In this document: one piece after another, positions 1-5,828 of the stretch | How positions within the stretch are numbered: position 1 is the first letter of the stretch | How the letters are laid out: every line of letters starts with the position of its first letter | Source: Calditrichia bacterium | Lineage (GTDB): Bacteria; Calditrichota; Calditrichia; RBG-13-44-9 | NCBI GenBank assembly: GCA_026991005.1 | Contig: JALXCH010000067.1 | Location: forward strand, 1-8,637 | Reading direction: 5' to 3' | DNA: 8,637 bases | Notes under the pieces: generated by a model | What the model saw: only the letters and a program-made list of their open reading frames with translations | Databases searched by the model: none | Told to the model about the DNA's origin: nothing | Position numbers and translations under genes: made by a program

Positions 1-366
1 AAAGATCATTTAATATGGGTAAAGAAAGTGCAGAATGCCATTGTCGAAGGGGCGCAAACCATAGATGTGCAAAAAGACCCCGCAATGTGCGCTTTTGGAA
101 GATTCCTGAATAGCCCTGAGCGTAGAACATTGGAGAAAATCAATCCTGCTCTGCAGGAAATTTTTGCCCGGATGGAGGCGCCCCATAAGCGTTTGCATCA
201 TTCCGTCCATGAACTGGAACATATGTTGCAAAATCCCCACATTTCTTCCGCCGAAATCGAAAACTATTACCAGACAGTCACTTTACAAATTCTTCGCGAA
301 CTTCTGAAGCTTTTCCATCAGGCGATTAACGAAAATTTCAAAGCCTCCCATCTGGTGCTAAATTGA
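1..366 (+). CDS. C-terminal fragment with a CZB (chemoreceptor zinc-binding) domain
   Basis: The reading frame is open from base 1 to a TGA at 364-366, so the 5' end lies outside the window. The 121 visible residues fit a CZB domain: a HLIW motif at residues 3-6, CAFGRF at 30-35, and HKRLH at 62-66. The family binds zinc through three His and one Cys, and H3, C30, H62 and H66 fit those roles. CZB domains usually sit at the C-terminus of soluble or membrane chemoreceptors, or regulate diguanylate cyclases, sensing zinc or oxidants such as hypochlorite. Which effector lies upstream cannot be seen. A GTG at 28 could start a shorter protein, but that would remove the first zinc ligand, so a continuing upstream frame is preferred. 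The domain call is firm; the full-length protein type is unknown. Confidence 0.8.
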   Translation, partial: KDHLIWVKKVQNAIVEGAQTIDVQKDPAMCAFGRFLNSPERRTLEKINPALQEIFARMEAPHKRLHHSVHELEHMLQNPHISSAEIENYYQTVTLQILRELLKLFHQAINENFKASHLVLN

Positions 367-439
367 CATTGGGTGGGTAAAAAGTCCACTTGCAGAATAC
401 GATATCTCGATAGGATTATTATTGTTTACTGGAAAAAGG

Positions 440-478
440 AGCCTCTTCCGTTTCCAGGTATAGGAAACAGAAGAGGCT
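440..478. terminator. Bidirectional intrinsic terminator between convergent genes
   Basis: An inverted repeat pairs GCCTCTTC (441-448) with GAAGAGGC (470-477) and GTTTCC (450-455) with GGAAAC (463-468), with one C/A mismatch between the two blocks and a 7-base loop. An outer A440/T478 pair extends the stem. On the plus strand it is followed by TAATTTTATTT. On the minus strand it is followed by TCC and a five-T run (433-437). It therefore serves both the CZB-domain gene, which ends at 366, and the phosphofructokinase gene, whose stop codon is 5 bases away. Confidence 0.82.
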
Positions 479-482
479 AATT

Positions 483-1832
483 TTATTTCGTCTCGTTTTC
501 GTTGGACTCGGAGGGTGCAGCTTTTTTAGTGCTCTTTTTCTGGTACCGGGCGGGATTCAGATCCGGCATTTTCCAGATATCATTTTCTACAACGTGGTAG
601 AAGCGTTCTTTGAATTCCTGCAAACTAATTCCGGCAGTAGCGGCATATTTAGCCAGCTCGTGGGGATCCTCAAAATCCTCCTTGGTGAGGCGAAGCATGT
701 ACCGGCGGGCAATCTGGTAGTACTCCGAGTGGATATCCACCATCCGAACTTTGGTTCGCTTGGTTTTAGGATCAATGATTTCCTTGAAGAACATGGGAAC
801 AAAATGCCCTTCCTGAATAGAAACCATAGCCGCGTTCCCTCCCTGGAGTAAGAACTGAGCGGCACAATATCCCAGATCCCGGGTGTATTCCATGTCGTAA
901 GGAATGGGGTCAGCGCAGCGCAGCTCGTAGCCAATATTTTTAGCCACGATGGTGGTTTTAATACCAAACTTCTTCAATTCATCCTGAACATGGAATTTTA
1001 AGATTTCTCCAAAATTAACCTCTGCCAAACGGATGTTGTCGTGTTCATCCCGTTCGATGTTAAGAAGCACTTTGAGATCTTGCGGATCCAGTCGCTCCAC
1101 CAGCCCTTCGGCTAGAATCGCTACCCCATCGGGACGCCCATAGCTTAACCGCTTGATGATGGCACCTACCAGAATATCAACAATCTTTTTCAATCGAATC
1201 TTTTGTTCGGGAAATTCTTCCGGAATCACGGTCAGGGTTGCACCCGCCGCTTTTCCAATTCCCAGAGCCAGATGCCCTGCTTTTCTCCCCATGGATACCA
1301 CAAAATACCAGCGCGAGGTGGTCTGGGCATCCACCATTAAACTTTTTACAATCTCCACACCCAGATGCCGTGCGGTCTGAAATCCAAATGTACAGATGCC
1401 GTAAGGCAAATCCAGGTCGTTATCGATGGTCTTGGGAACGTGCACCACCCGGATGCGGCCAGCAGCTTCCTCTTCCACTCGCATGGCACTGTAGGCAGTA
1501 TCATCTCCACCGATAGTAATGAGCTTATCCACGTTCAGGCGAAGCAGAGAAGTAACCACATTTTCCAGATGTTTTTTATTTTTTGTGGGGTTTTCTCGGG
1601 AAATGCCAATGTATGAACCACCCCGGAAGTGAATCCGGCTTACCTGTTCGATGGTGAGATGTTTTATGTGAGAAATATCGCCTCGCATAATCCATTTGAA
1701 GCCGTCCTTAATGCCAATCACTTCCACTCCTTCCAGAATACTTCGGATGGTAGCAGCACTGATGACGCTGTTAATTCCAGGTGCCGGACCCCCGCCTACC
1801 AGAATAGCCAGATTTTTCGGTGCAATCGTCAT
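483..1832 (-). CDS. pfp: 6-phosphofructokinase, probably pyrophosphate-dependent
   Basis: This 449-residue cytoplasmic enzyme phosphorylates fructose 6-phosphate to fructose 1,6-bisphosphate in glycolysis; the PPi form is reversible. The N-terminal phosphate-donor loop GGGPAPG is at residues 13-19. GGDDT at 108-112 has Asp (D111) where ATP-dependent enzymes such as E. coli PfkA have Gly104. PKTIDND at 133-139 has Lys (K134) where E. coli has Gly124. These two residues are the accepted signature for PPi use. The catalytic Asp is D137, and MGRKAGHLAL at 181-190 is the substrate-binding MGR motif. The extreme C-terminus is a charged, low-complexity tail rich in Lys, Ser and Glu. The ATG at 1830-1832 is supported by a near-ideal AAAGGAGGT (1838-1846) five bases upstream. 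The gene appears monocistronic, ending at the hairpin at 440-478. Family is certain; donor specificity is inferred from the two residues. Confidence 0.93.
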   Translation of the reverse strand: MTIAPKNLAILVGGGPAPGINSVISAATIRSILEGVEVIGIKDGFKWIMRGDISHIKHLTIEQVSRIHFRGGSYIGISRENPTKNKKHLENVVTSLLRLNVDKLITIGGDDTAYSAMRVEEEAAGRIRVVHVPKTIDNDLDLPYGICTFGFQTARHLGVEIVKSLMVDAQTTSRWYFVVSMGRKAGHLALGIGKAAGATLTVIPEEFPEQKIRLKKIVDILVGAIIKRLSYGRPDGVAILAEGLVERLDPQDLKVLLNIERDEHDNIRLAEVNFGEILKFHVQDELKKFGIKTTIVAKNIGYELRCADPIPYDMEYTRDLGYCAAQFLLQGGNAAMVSIQEGHFVPMFFKEIIDPKTKRTKVRMVDIHSEYYQIARRYMLRLTKEDFEDPHELAKYAATAGISLQEFKERFYHVVENDIWKMPDLNPARYQKKSTKKAAPSESNENETK

Positions 1833-1862
1833 CGTGTACCTCCTTTCGTTAAAAACTCGCTA

Positions 1863-1891
1863 AATCTACCATCATTTCCTGCGAAATTCAA
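1863..1891 (-). promoter_or_regulatory. Candidate promoter of the phosphofructokinase gene
   Basis: Read on the minus strand, TTGAAT (1886-1891) and TAGATT (1863-1868) are 17 bases apart, each matching four of six bases of the sigma-70 consensus. They lie just upstream of the Shine-Dalgarno at 1838-1846, giving a short leader. This is prediction only. Confidence 0.4.
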
Positions 1892-1901
1892 GGTGAAAAC
1901 G

Positions 1902-1930
1902 TTTACCGGGTTGGGAAAAAGAGATAAAAT
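1902..1930 (+). promoter_or_regulatory. Weak candidate plus-strand promoter facing the island
   Basis: TTTACC (1902-1907) and TAAAAT (1925-1930) have 17-base spacing and match four and five of six consensus bases. The pair lies back to back with the candidate phosphofructokinase promoter. If used, the transcript would have a leader of about 400 bases before the first island gene. Chance occurrence is quite possible. Confidence 0.22.
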
Positions 1931-1998
1931 AAGAGTGTATGGATATGGAAATGTGTAACTATAATAGAGAGTCTAAGGCTATCATGTTAGTTTTGTGT

Positions 1999-2032
1999 GA
2001 AATGTAACTTTTAATCCGTAACTTTACATTTC
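1999..2032. repeat. Perfect 9-bp inverted repeat in the island leader region
   Basis: GAAATGTAA (1999-2007) is the exact reverse complement of TTACATTTC (2024-2032), with a 16-base spacer. No T-run follows, so it is not an intrinsic terminator on the plus strand. It could be an operator for a dimeric regulator or an RNA hairpin. The word GTAACT occurs at 1955, 2004 and 2018 within and near it. Confidence 0.45.
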
Positions 2033-2182
2033 GGTGGTAGTGAATTAACGTTTGGAGGAAGATAAAAAAATTAAATAATAATTGATTTAGTTTAATATGC
2101 AATTATGTAAAATGAATGCACTTGATTTATATTAATTTTAAGATTATTATTTTAGAAAAGGTAACAAGAATTTATTTTAAAT

Positions 2183-2211
2183 TGAAATTTAAAAAAGGTC
2201 TTGAATAATAT
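2183..2211 (+). promoter_or_regulatory. Candidate promoter for the island's first gene
   Basis: TTGAAA (2183-2188, five of six consensus) and TAATAT (2206-2211, four of six) are separated by 17 bases, placing a start near 2218. An equally scored alternative is TTGATT (2122-2127) and TATTAT (2145-2150), also 17 bases apart. In DNA this AT-rich such pairs arise easily, so the choice is uncertain. Confidence 0.33.
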
Positions 2212-2304
2212 AAATAAAATTAAAAACACTAAATAATTAACCTTTCCTTTCTAATAAAATATTTGATTTGTTAATTTTAGCTTTAAACTTTTAAAAGGCA
2301 AATA

Positions 2305-2343
2305 ATGGGAATTATCAAAACAAATAGAGAAAACTGCTCATGA
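2305..2343 (+). CDS. Putative 12-codon leader ORF coupled to the first island gene
   Basis: An ATG at 2305 opens a 12-residue frame (MGIIKTNRENCS) whose TGA at 2341-2343 overlaps the ATG of the next gene (2340-2342) in the arrangement ATGA. A good Shine-Dalgarno, AAAAGG (2293-2298), lies six bases before this ATG, whereas the gene at 2340 has none clearly of its own. Translation of the leader could therefore deliver ribosomes to the downstream start. The same ATGA junction recurs at the other coupled genes in the island. The peptide resembles nothing I recognise and coding status is unproven. Confidence 0.35.
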   Translation: MGIIKTNRENCS

Positions 2344-3086
2344 AAGAGAGAAAATATCGTAGACCACCTATTGTGGAAGTAGTGTGTGAATTCCGATTTA
2401 AACATTCTTCCCCATGGGATGCTACAATTCCTGGACTTATCTATCATGAAGTAAAGAAAAAATTTACCAGACGTCGTACTTTACGCAATGTGGGTATGCA
2501 TGTTCAGGTTGAACATAAAGGTGTATTATTTCAGCCCCGGATGGAAGAAGGGACTCAATTTTTACAGGATGACGAACGGGCTTTTTTACAGTTACAACCG
2601 CGCCGTATTTCTGTTCATCATCTGGCACCCTATCCGCACTGGGAAGGATTTAAACCGTTGATCCAGTTAGCATATAAAGCATACTTAAAAGTTGTCCCTG
2701 ATGCCACTATACAGCGGATTGGACTTCGTTATATTAATAAAATTAATTTCGATACACCAGAAGTTGATTTATCAGCTTTTTTTAATTTTTATCCCTACGT
2801 GGGTAGAAAACTACCACAACGTTATACAGGATTTAATCTTCAATTGTTATTTCCCCATGAAGAAGGAAGAGACGCTCTTCAGATGCGTTTGAGCAACGCA
2901 CCCCCAGAAAAAGAAAATGCAGCTTCCATTCTGTTAGACATTGATTATTTTCTAATAGATTCAAAGAATCTTTCTTCAGAAAGGGGATTGGAATGGGTGG
3001 AGAAAGCGCATGAAAACATATTGGCGGCATTCGAAGGGGCTATAACCGATAAATTACGACATCAATTTGAGGAGGAGAAAGTATGA
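2340..3086 (+). CDS. TIGR04255-family protein, function unknown
   Basis: This 248-residue protein matches what I recall of the sporadically distributed TIGR04255 family, whose role is not established. Visible hallmarks are the N-terminal RRPPIVEVVCEFRF strand (7-20), the APYPHWEGF segment (96-104), and RIGLRYINKI (126-135) in mid-protein. Its length is normal for the family and it looks intact. No signal peptide or membrane segment is seen, so it is probably cytoplasmic. The start is supported by the family N-terminus, which begins close to the conserved PPI motif, although a clear Shine-Dalgarno is missing and the leader ORF may supply coupling. The TGA at 3084-3086 overlaps the next start. 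Position at the head of a HEPN-containing operon suggests a defence or toxin-antitoxin role, which is inference. Confidence 0.72.
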   Translation: MKERKYRRPPIVEVVCEFRFKHSSPWDATIPGLIYHEVKKKFTRRRTLRNVGMHVQVEHKGVLFQPRMEEGTQFLQDDERAFLQLQPRRISVHHLAPYPHWEGFKPLIQLAYKAYLKVVPDATIQRIGLRYINKINFDTPEVDLSAFFNFYPYVGRKLPQRYTGFNLQLLFPHEEGRDALQMRLSNAPPEKENAASILLDIDYFLIDSKNLSSERGLEWVEKAHENILAAFEGAITDKLRHQFEEEKV

Positions 3087-3529
3087 CATTTGCCATACCT
3101 TCATCATTGGGTATTAAAAATATAGATCTAACATCTGGTTCTGGTAATCCACTCTGGGTTGATGAAGAAATAAATCAGTGGCAAAATAAAACAACTTCAC
3201 AATTTGAACGTATTAGCATTTTGCCACAATTTTACAAAATTAATCAGCCAGGGGAAGTCTTTAGATTTCTATATGACCATCCTGGTTTAATTGAAGTTGT
3301 GTTGGAAGCAGTGGAGATTTTACGAAATGTATTCGGACCGGATGCATCTCTGGAACTGGAATTGGTAACGGATCCAGAAGCGGATGAATCCGAGTTATTT
3401 GCCCTGGTAGAAGTCGATATGACTCCTGAAGTAGCCTTGCAAAAACTGGAGGAATTCGATCAAAATTGGCTTCTGGATCGAGAAGAAATTACTAAGGGAC
3501 TTTTTAATGTAGATGTGACGTTTCGATGA
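3083..3529 (+). CDS. Hypothetical 148-residue protein, putative partner of the HEPN-like protein
   Basis: I do not recognise a named family. The ATG at 3083 overlaps the upstream stop (ATGA) and has a very strong Shine-Dalgarno, GAGGAGGAG (3069-3077), so it may be made at a higher level than its neighbours. The first 50 residues look loosely structured. The rest suggests helix (about 57-83), strand (89-96), strand (104-111), helix (115-130) and strand (139-147), with an acidic loop DPEADE at 97-102 between the first two strands. That order, next to a HEPN-like gene, recalls the minimal nucleotidyltransferase antitoxins of MNT-HepT pairs, but the GS and DxD catalytic motifs are absent. It could be a degenerate antitoxin or an unrelated binding partner. 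Orthologous pairs with a HEPN-like gene seem familiar from other genomes, though I cannot verify that here. Confidence 0.7.
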   Translation: MTFAIPSSLGIKNIDLTSGSGNPLWVDEEINQWQNKTTSQFERISILPQFYKINQPGEVFRFLYDHPGLIEVVLEAVEILRNVFGPDASLELELVTDPEADESELFALVEVDMTPEVALQKLEEFDQNWLLDREEITKGLFNVDVTFR

Positions 3530-3900
3530 GATTTCAATGGGAAACATTCATTAATCTTGCTGAAAGGCTACATCAGGAAAGTGAATCCTTTGTGGAAACA
3601 GAAGCCTATCAGCGCTCGGCAATTAGCAGAGCCTATTACGGTGCATTTGGATTGGCACGCGAAATTGCAGTACGTGAAGGTCTTTCTTTAACTTTTACGG
3701 GGGAAGACCATAAAAATGTGGAACAGCATTTCCGGGGAAATTCACAAAAATTTCGTAAACAGATAGGAATAGAGCTGAATCGTTTAAGACGACTTCGGAA
3801 TAAAGCAGATTATGCGGAATCAATCTCGGGTTTGCCGAAGGAAACGCGAAAGGCTTTGGTGCAAGCACGAAATATTGAATCTAATTTAAAAAAGTTGTGA
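3526..3900 (+). CDS. HEPN-like domain protein, putative RNase-toxin fold
   Basis: This 124-residue, probably all-helical protein carries the HEPN-family helix SAISRAYYGAF (31-41) and a second conserved helix LRRLRNKADY (87-96). Catalytic HEPN RNases use an R-x4-6-H motif. Here R91-N92 is followed at the His position by Tyr (Y96), giving R-N-x3-Y, so the canonical histidine is missing. Such RNxADY variants occur in HEPN relatives and may be inactive, use another residue, or act as binding modules. The ATG at 3526 overlaps the upstream stop (ATGA) and has no nearby Shine-Dalgarno, so it likely depends on ribosomes finishing the 148-residue protein. That arrangement suits a toxin whose level is tied to its partner. 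The HEPN fold call is fairly firm; activity is open. Confidence 0.75.
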   Translation: MRFQWETFINLAERLHQESESFVETEAYQRSAISRAYYGAFGLAREIAVREGLSLTFTGEDHKNVEQHFRGNSQKFRKQIGIELNRLRRLRNKADYAESISGLPKETRKALVQARNIESNLKKL

Positions 3901-3992
3901 ACAATGTTATTAAGAGTGAATATATTTATCACTGTGAAAAATAAAATATGTATTAAAATTTTAACTTTTTTAGAAAATAGGCAGGTAACGTA

Positions 3993-5120
3993 ATGCCAGA
4001 ATATTTTATGTTAGAGCGGATTTTACTGCAAGGGTATAAATCAATTCATGAAGCAGATATTGAGCTTCGCCCTATTAATGTGCTAATTGGAGCAAATGGT
4101 TCTGGCAAATCCAATTTTATTAGTTTATTTAAATTTATGAACCGTTTAGTCAATCAGGATTTGCAGAAATATGTATTGCAATCGGGTGGAGCTGACCAGT
4201 TCCTTCACTATGGACGAAAGAAAACTGAGCGACTTCATATTGAACTCTGGTTTAGTAAAAATAACAATTTAGCAAATAGTTACGAATGTTCATTAATACC
4301 CACTGCAGAAGATTTGCTGCTCTTTGAAAAAGAAGCAATTTATTTTCACCACCAAGATCGATACAGGCAACCATATATTGAAGCGAAGTCATTACAGGTA
4401 CACAAGGAAACAATTTTACCTGACTGGAAACAAGAAGGTATTCAAGTAGCAAGTTCTATTTTTGAATCTATTCAATCCTGGCAGTTGTATCATTTCCACG
4501 ATACCAGTGATTCAGCCAAAGTTAAACAAACAGGTGATATTCACGACAATCTTTTCCTAAGACCAGATGCCTCGAATCTTGCCGCATATCTATTTTTACT
4601 TAAAAAGACAAAACCAGACTATTATCGCAATATTGTAGAAACCATTCGTCTCGCTGCACCTTTTTTCGGGGATTTTATTCTCCGGCCCTCGCCCTTTAAT
4701 CCTGAAAAAATACGTCTGGAATGGAAGGAAAAAGGATCTGATATTCTTTTTGGCCCCAATTCACTTTCGGATGGAACGCTTCGTTTTATCTGCCTCACCA
4801 CTCTTTTTATGCAACCACCCGAAAAGTTGCCATCAACTATTGTACTGGATGAGCCTGAACTTGGGTTACATCCCTATGCCATAGCTCTTCTGGCAGATAT
4901 GGTTCGGAGTGTTGCCAAACATACGCAGGTTATCCTGGCAACCCAGTCGGTAACTCTTGTAAATCAATTCCTCCCGGAAGACATTCTGGTTGTTGACCGA
5001 ATTGAGGGGAAAACCATCTTCCGACGTTTAACAGAAAAAGAGATGGCTTCCTGGCTTGAAGACTATGGTCTGGGAGATTTATGGGAGAAAAATTTGCTGG
5101 GGGGACGTCCTGCGTTATGA
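3993..5120 (+). CDS. AAA family ATPase, ABC/OLD-like (AAA_21 type)
   Basis: This 375-residue soluble ATPase has an N-terminal strand and QGYKSI motif (13-18) typical of SMC/RecF/OLD-type ATPases. Walker A is GANGSGKS (33-40), an ABC-signature-like LSDGT is at 258-262, Walker B with its D-loop is IVLDEPELGLHP (283-294), and a switch segment is ATQSV (316-320), with Gln where many relatives have His. The C-terminal YGLGDLWEKNLLGG (358-371) is, as I recall, typical of ATPases encoded beside DUF4276 genes. No nuclease domain is fused; that role would fall to the next gene. The ATG at 3993 has AGGT (3983-3986) six bases upstream, better than the internal Met at 4008. The stop overlaps the DUF4276 start. 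It is separated from the HEPN-like gene by 92 bases without a clear terminator, so co-transcription with the upstream block is plausible. Confidence 0.88.
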   Translation: MPEYFMLERILLQGYKSIHEADIELRPINVLIGANGSGKSNFISLFKFMNRLVNQDLQKYVLQSGGADQFLHYGRKKTERLHIELWFSKNNNLANSYECSLIPTAEDLLLFEKEAIYFHHQDRYRQPYIEAKSLQVHKETILPDWKQEGIQVASSIFESIQSWQLYHFHDTSDSAKVKQTGDIHDNLFLRPDASNLAAYLFLLKKTKPDYYRNIVETIRLAAPFFGDFILRPSPFNPEKIRLEWKEKGSDILFGPNSLSDGTLRFICLTTLFMQPPEKLPSTIVLDEPELGLHPYAIALLADMVRSVAKHTQVILATQSVTLVNQFLPEDILVVDRIEGKTIFRRLTEKEMASWLEDYGLGDLWEKNLLGGRPAL

Positions 5121-5785
5121 CAAAAGTGCTTATTTATATAGAGGGACAAACGGAAGAAACTTTTGTTCGTGATTTATTAGCGCCGTATTTCAAACAAAAA
5201 TGCAGTATTTATTTAATCCCTTCGTTAGCAAGAACAAAACGAACCAGAGCCGGACGAGCGTTTAAAGGTGGGATTGTTTCATACGGTAAAGTTAAAAAAG
5301 ATATTTTGAAGTTATTGGGTGACAGGAGTGCTGCATTAGTTACCACTATGTTAGATTTTTATGGTCTCCCCAATGATTTCCCCGGAAAGAAATCCCTCTC
5401 CTCAGGTTCCCCAACTGATCGTGTTCAACATTTAGAAAAGGCATTTGGGGAGGACATAGGTAGTACTCGTTTTCTCCCTTTCCTTGTTTTGCATGAATTT
5501 GAAACATTTATCTTTGTGCAGCCTGAAAAACTCGCCGAAGCATTGCCCGGATATCAGACGGAAGTTCAAAATTTAATTAAAAATGTTAGTCACTTAACTC
5601 CTGAAGAAATCAATGAAGGCAAAGATACCCATCCGTCAGCACGAATTTTGAATCTGATTCCTACCTATCAAAAAAGATTACACGGACCGCTTATAATCAA
5701 AAAAATTGGTCTGAATTTGGTCAGGAGCAAATGCCCTCATTTTAATAACTGGTTCTCTAATTTAGAAAAATTATGCCCTGGTTAA
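5117..5785 (+). CDS. DUF4276 family protein, TOPRIM-like putative nuclease partner
   Basis: This 222-residue protein fits DUF4276 (PF14103). It opens with VLIYIEGQTEE (4-14), matching the first strand and Glu (E9, E13) of TOPRIM-type domains of OLD nucleases. TTMLDFYGLP (76-85) carries a conserved Asp (D80). HEFET (126-130), PEEIN (162-166) and KCPHFNNW (205-212) are further family blocks. TOPRIM domains coordinate Mg2+ to cut DNA or RNA; nuclease activity for this family is inference from these motifs. The start was set at 5117, where ATGA overlaps the ATPase stop and the protein begins with the family's MTKVLIYIEG. An upstream in-frame ATG at 5081 would add 12 residues copied from the overlapping ATPase coding region. 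A G-rich run (5099-5104) about 12 bases before 5117 may assist initiation. Pairing with the ATPase suggests a two-part defence effector. Confidence 0.85.
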   Translation: MTKVLIYIEGQTEETFVRDLLAPYFKQKCSIYLIPSLARTKRTRAGRAFKGGIVSYGKVKKDILKLLGDRSAALVTTMLDFYGLPNDFPGKKSLSSGSPTDRVQHLEKAFGEDIGSTRFLPFLVLHEFETFIFVQPEKLAEALPGYQTEVQNLIKNVSHLTPEEINEGKDTHPSARILNLIPTYQKRLHGPLIIKKIGLNLVRSKCPHFNNWFSNLEKLCPG

Positions 5786-5798
5786 TACGGAATGATTT

Positions 5799-5828
5799 CT
5801 TGAACCGTTCTTTCTTCAAGTGTTTTTT
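5799..5828 (+). terminator. Probable weak intrinsic terminator of the island
   Basis: CTTGAA (5799-5804) pairs with TTCAAG (5815-5820) across a 10-base loop, followed by TG and six T (5823-5828). The stem is short and AT-leaning, so termination may be partial. It lies 14 bases after the DUF4276 stop. Confidence 0.5.

Larger units (their letters stand above)
1931..2339. other. AT-rich non-coding stretch upstream of the island
   Basis: About 400 bases contain no credible gene longer than a dozen codons. Positions 2041-2280 contain 39 G/C in 240 bases by hand count (16%), far below either flank. It holds an inverted repeat at 1999-2032, three GTAACT words, several promoter-like pairs and the leader ORF at 2305-2343. 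A GGAGGA at 2054-2059 is not followed by a usable start codon. No tRNA, CRISPR repeat or insertion-sequence end was seen. Such low G+C is typical of regulatory DNA before acquired genes, and nucleoid-protein silencing is one possible reading. Confidence 0.6.

Noticed and set aside
587..1616. Several frames of 75-126 codons on both strands inside the phosphofructokinase gene
   Set aside because: They are shadows of a gene with intact catalytic motifs along its whole length.
2054..2100. GGAGGA followed by AT-rich sequence as the start of a small gene
   Set aside because: No ATG, GTG or TTG lies at suitable spacing, and the frames close within a few codons.
1931..2339. CRISPR array or tRNA attachment site in the AT-rich gap
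   Set aside because: The GTAACT words are irregularly spaced (49 and 14 bases) and too short for CRISPR repeats, and no cloverleaf or conserved tRNA arm is visible.
3915..3933. Small hairpin AGTGA/TCACT in the gap before the ATPase gene as a terminator
   Set aside because: The stem is five base pairs with a 9-base loop and no T-run directly after it, too weak to separate the two blocks transcriptionally.
5081..5116. Upstream in-frame ATG that would lengthen the DUF4276 protein by 12 residues
   Set aside because: The added residues come from the overlapping ATPase coding region, and the family N-terminus (MTKVLIYIEG) begins exactly at 5117, where a typical ATGA overlap occurs.
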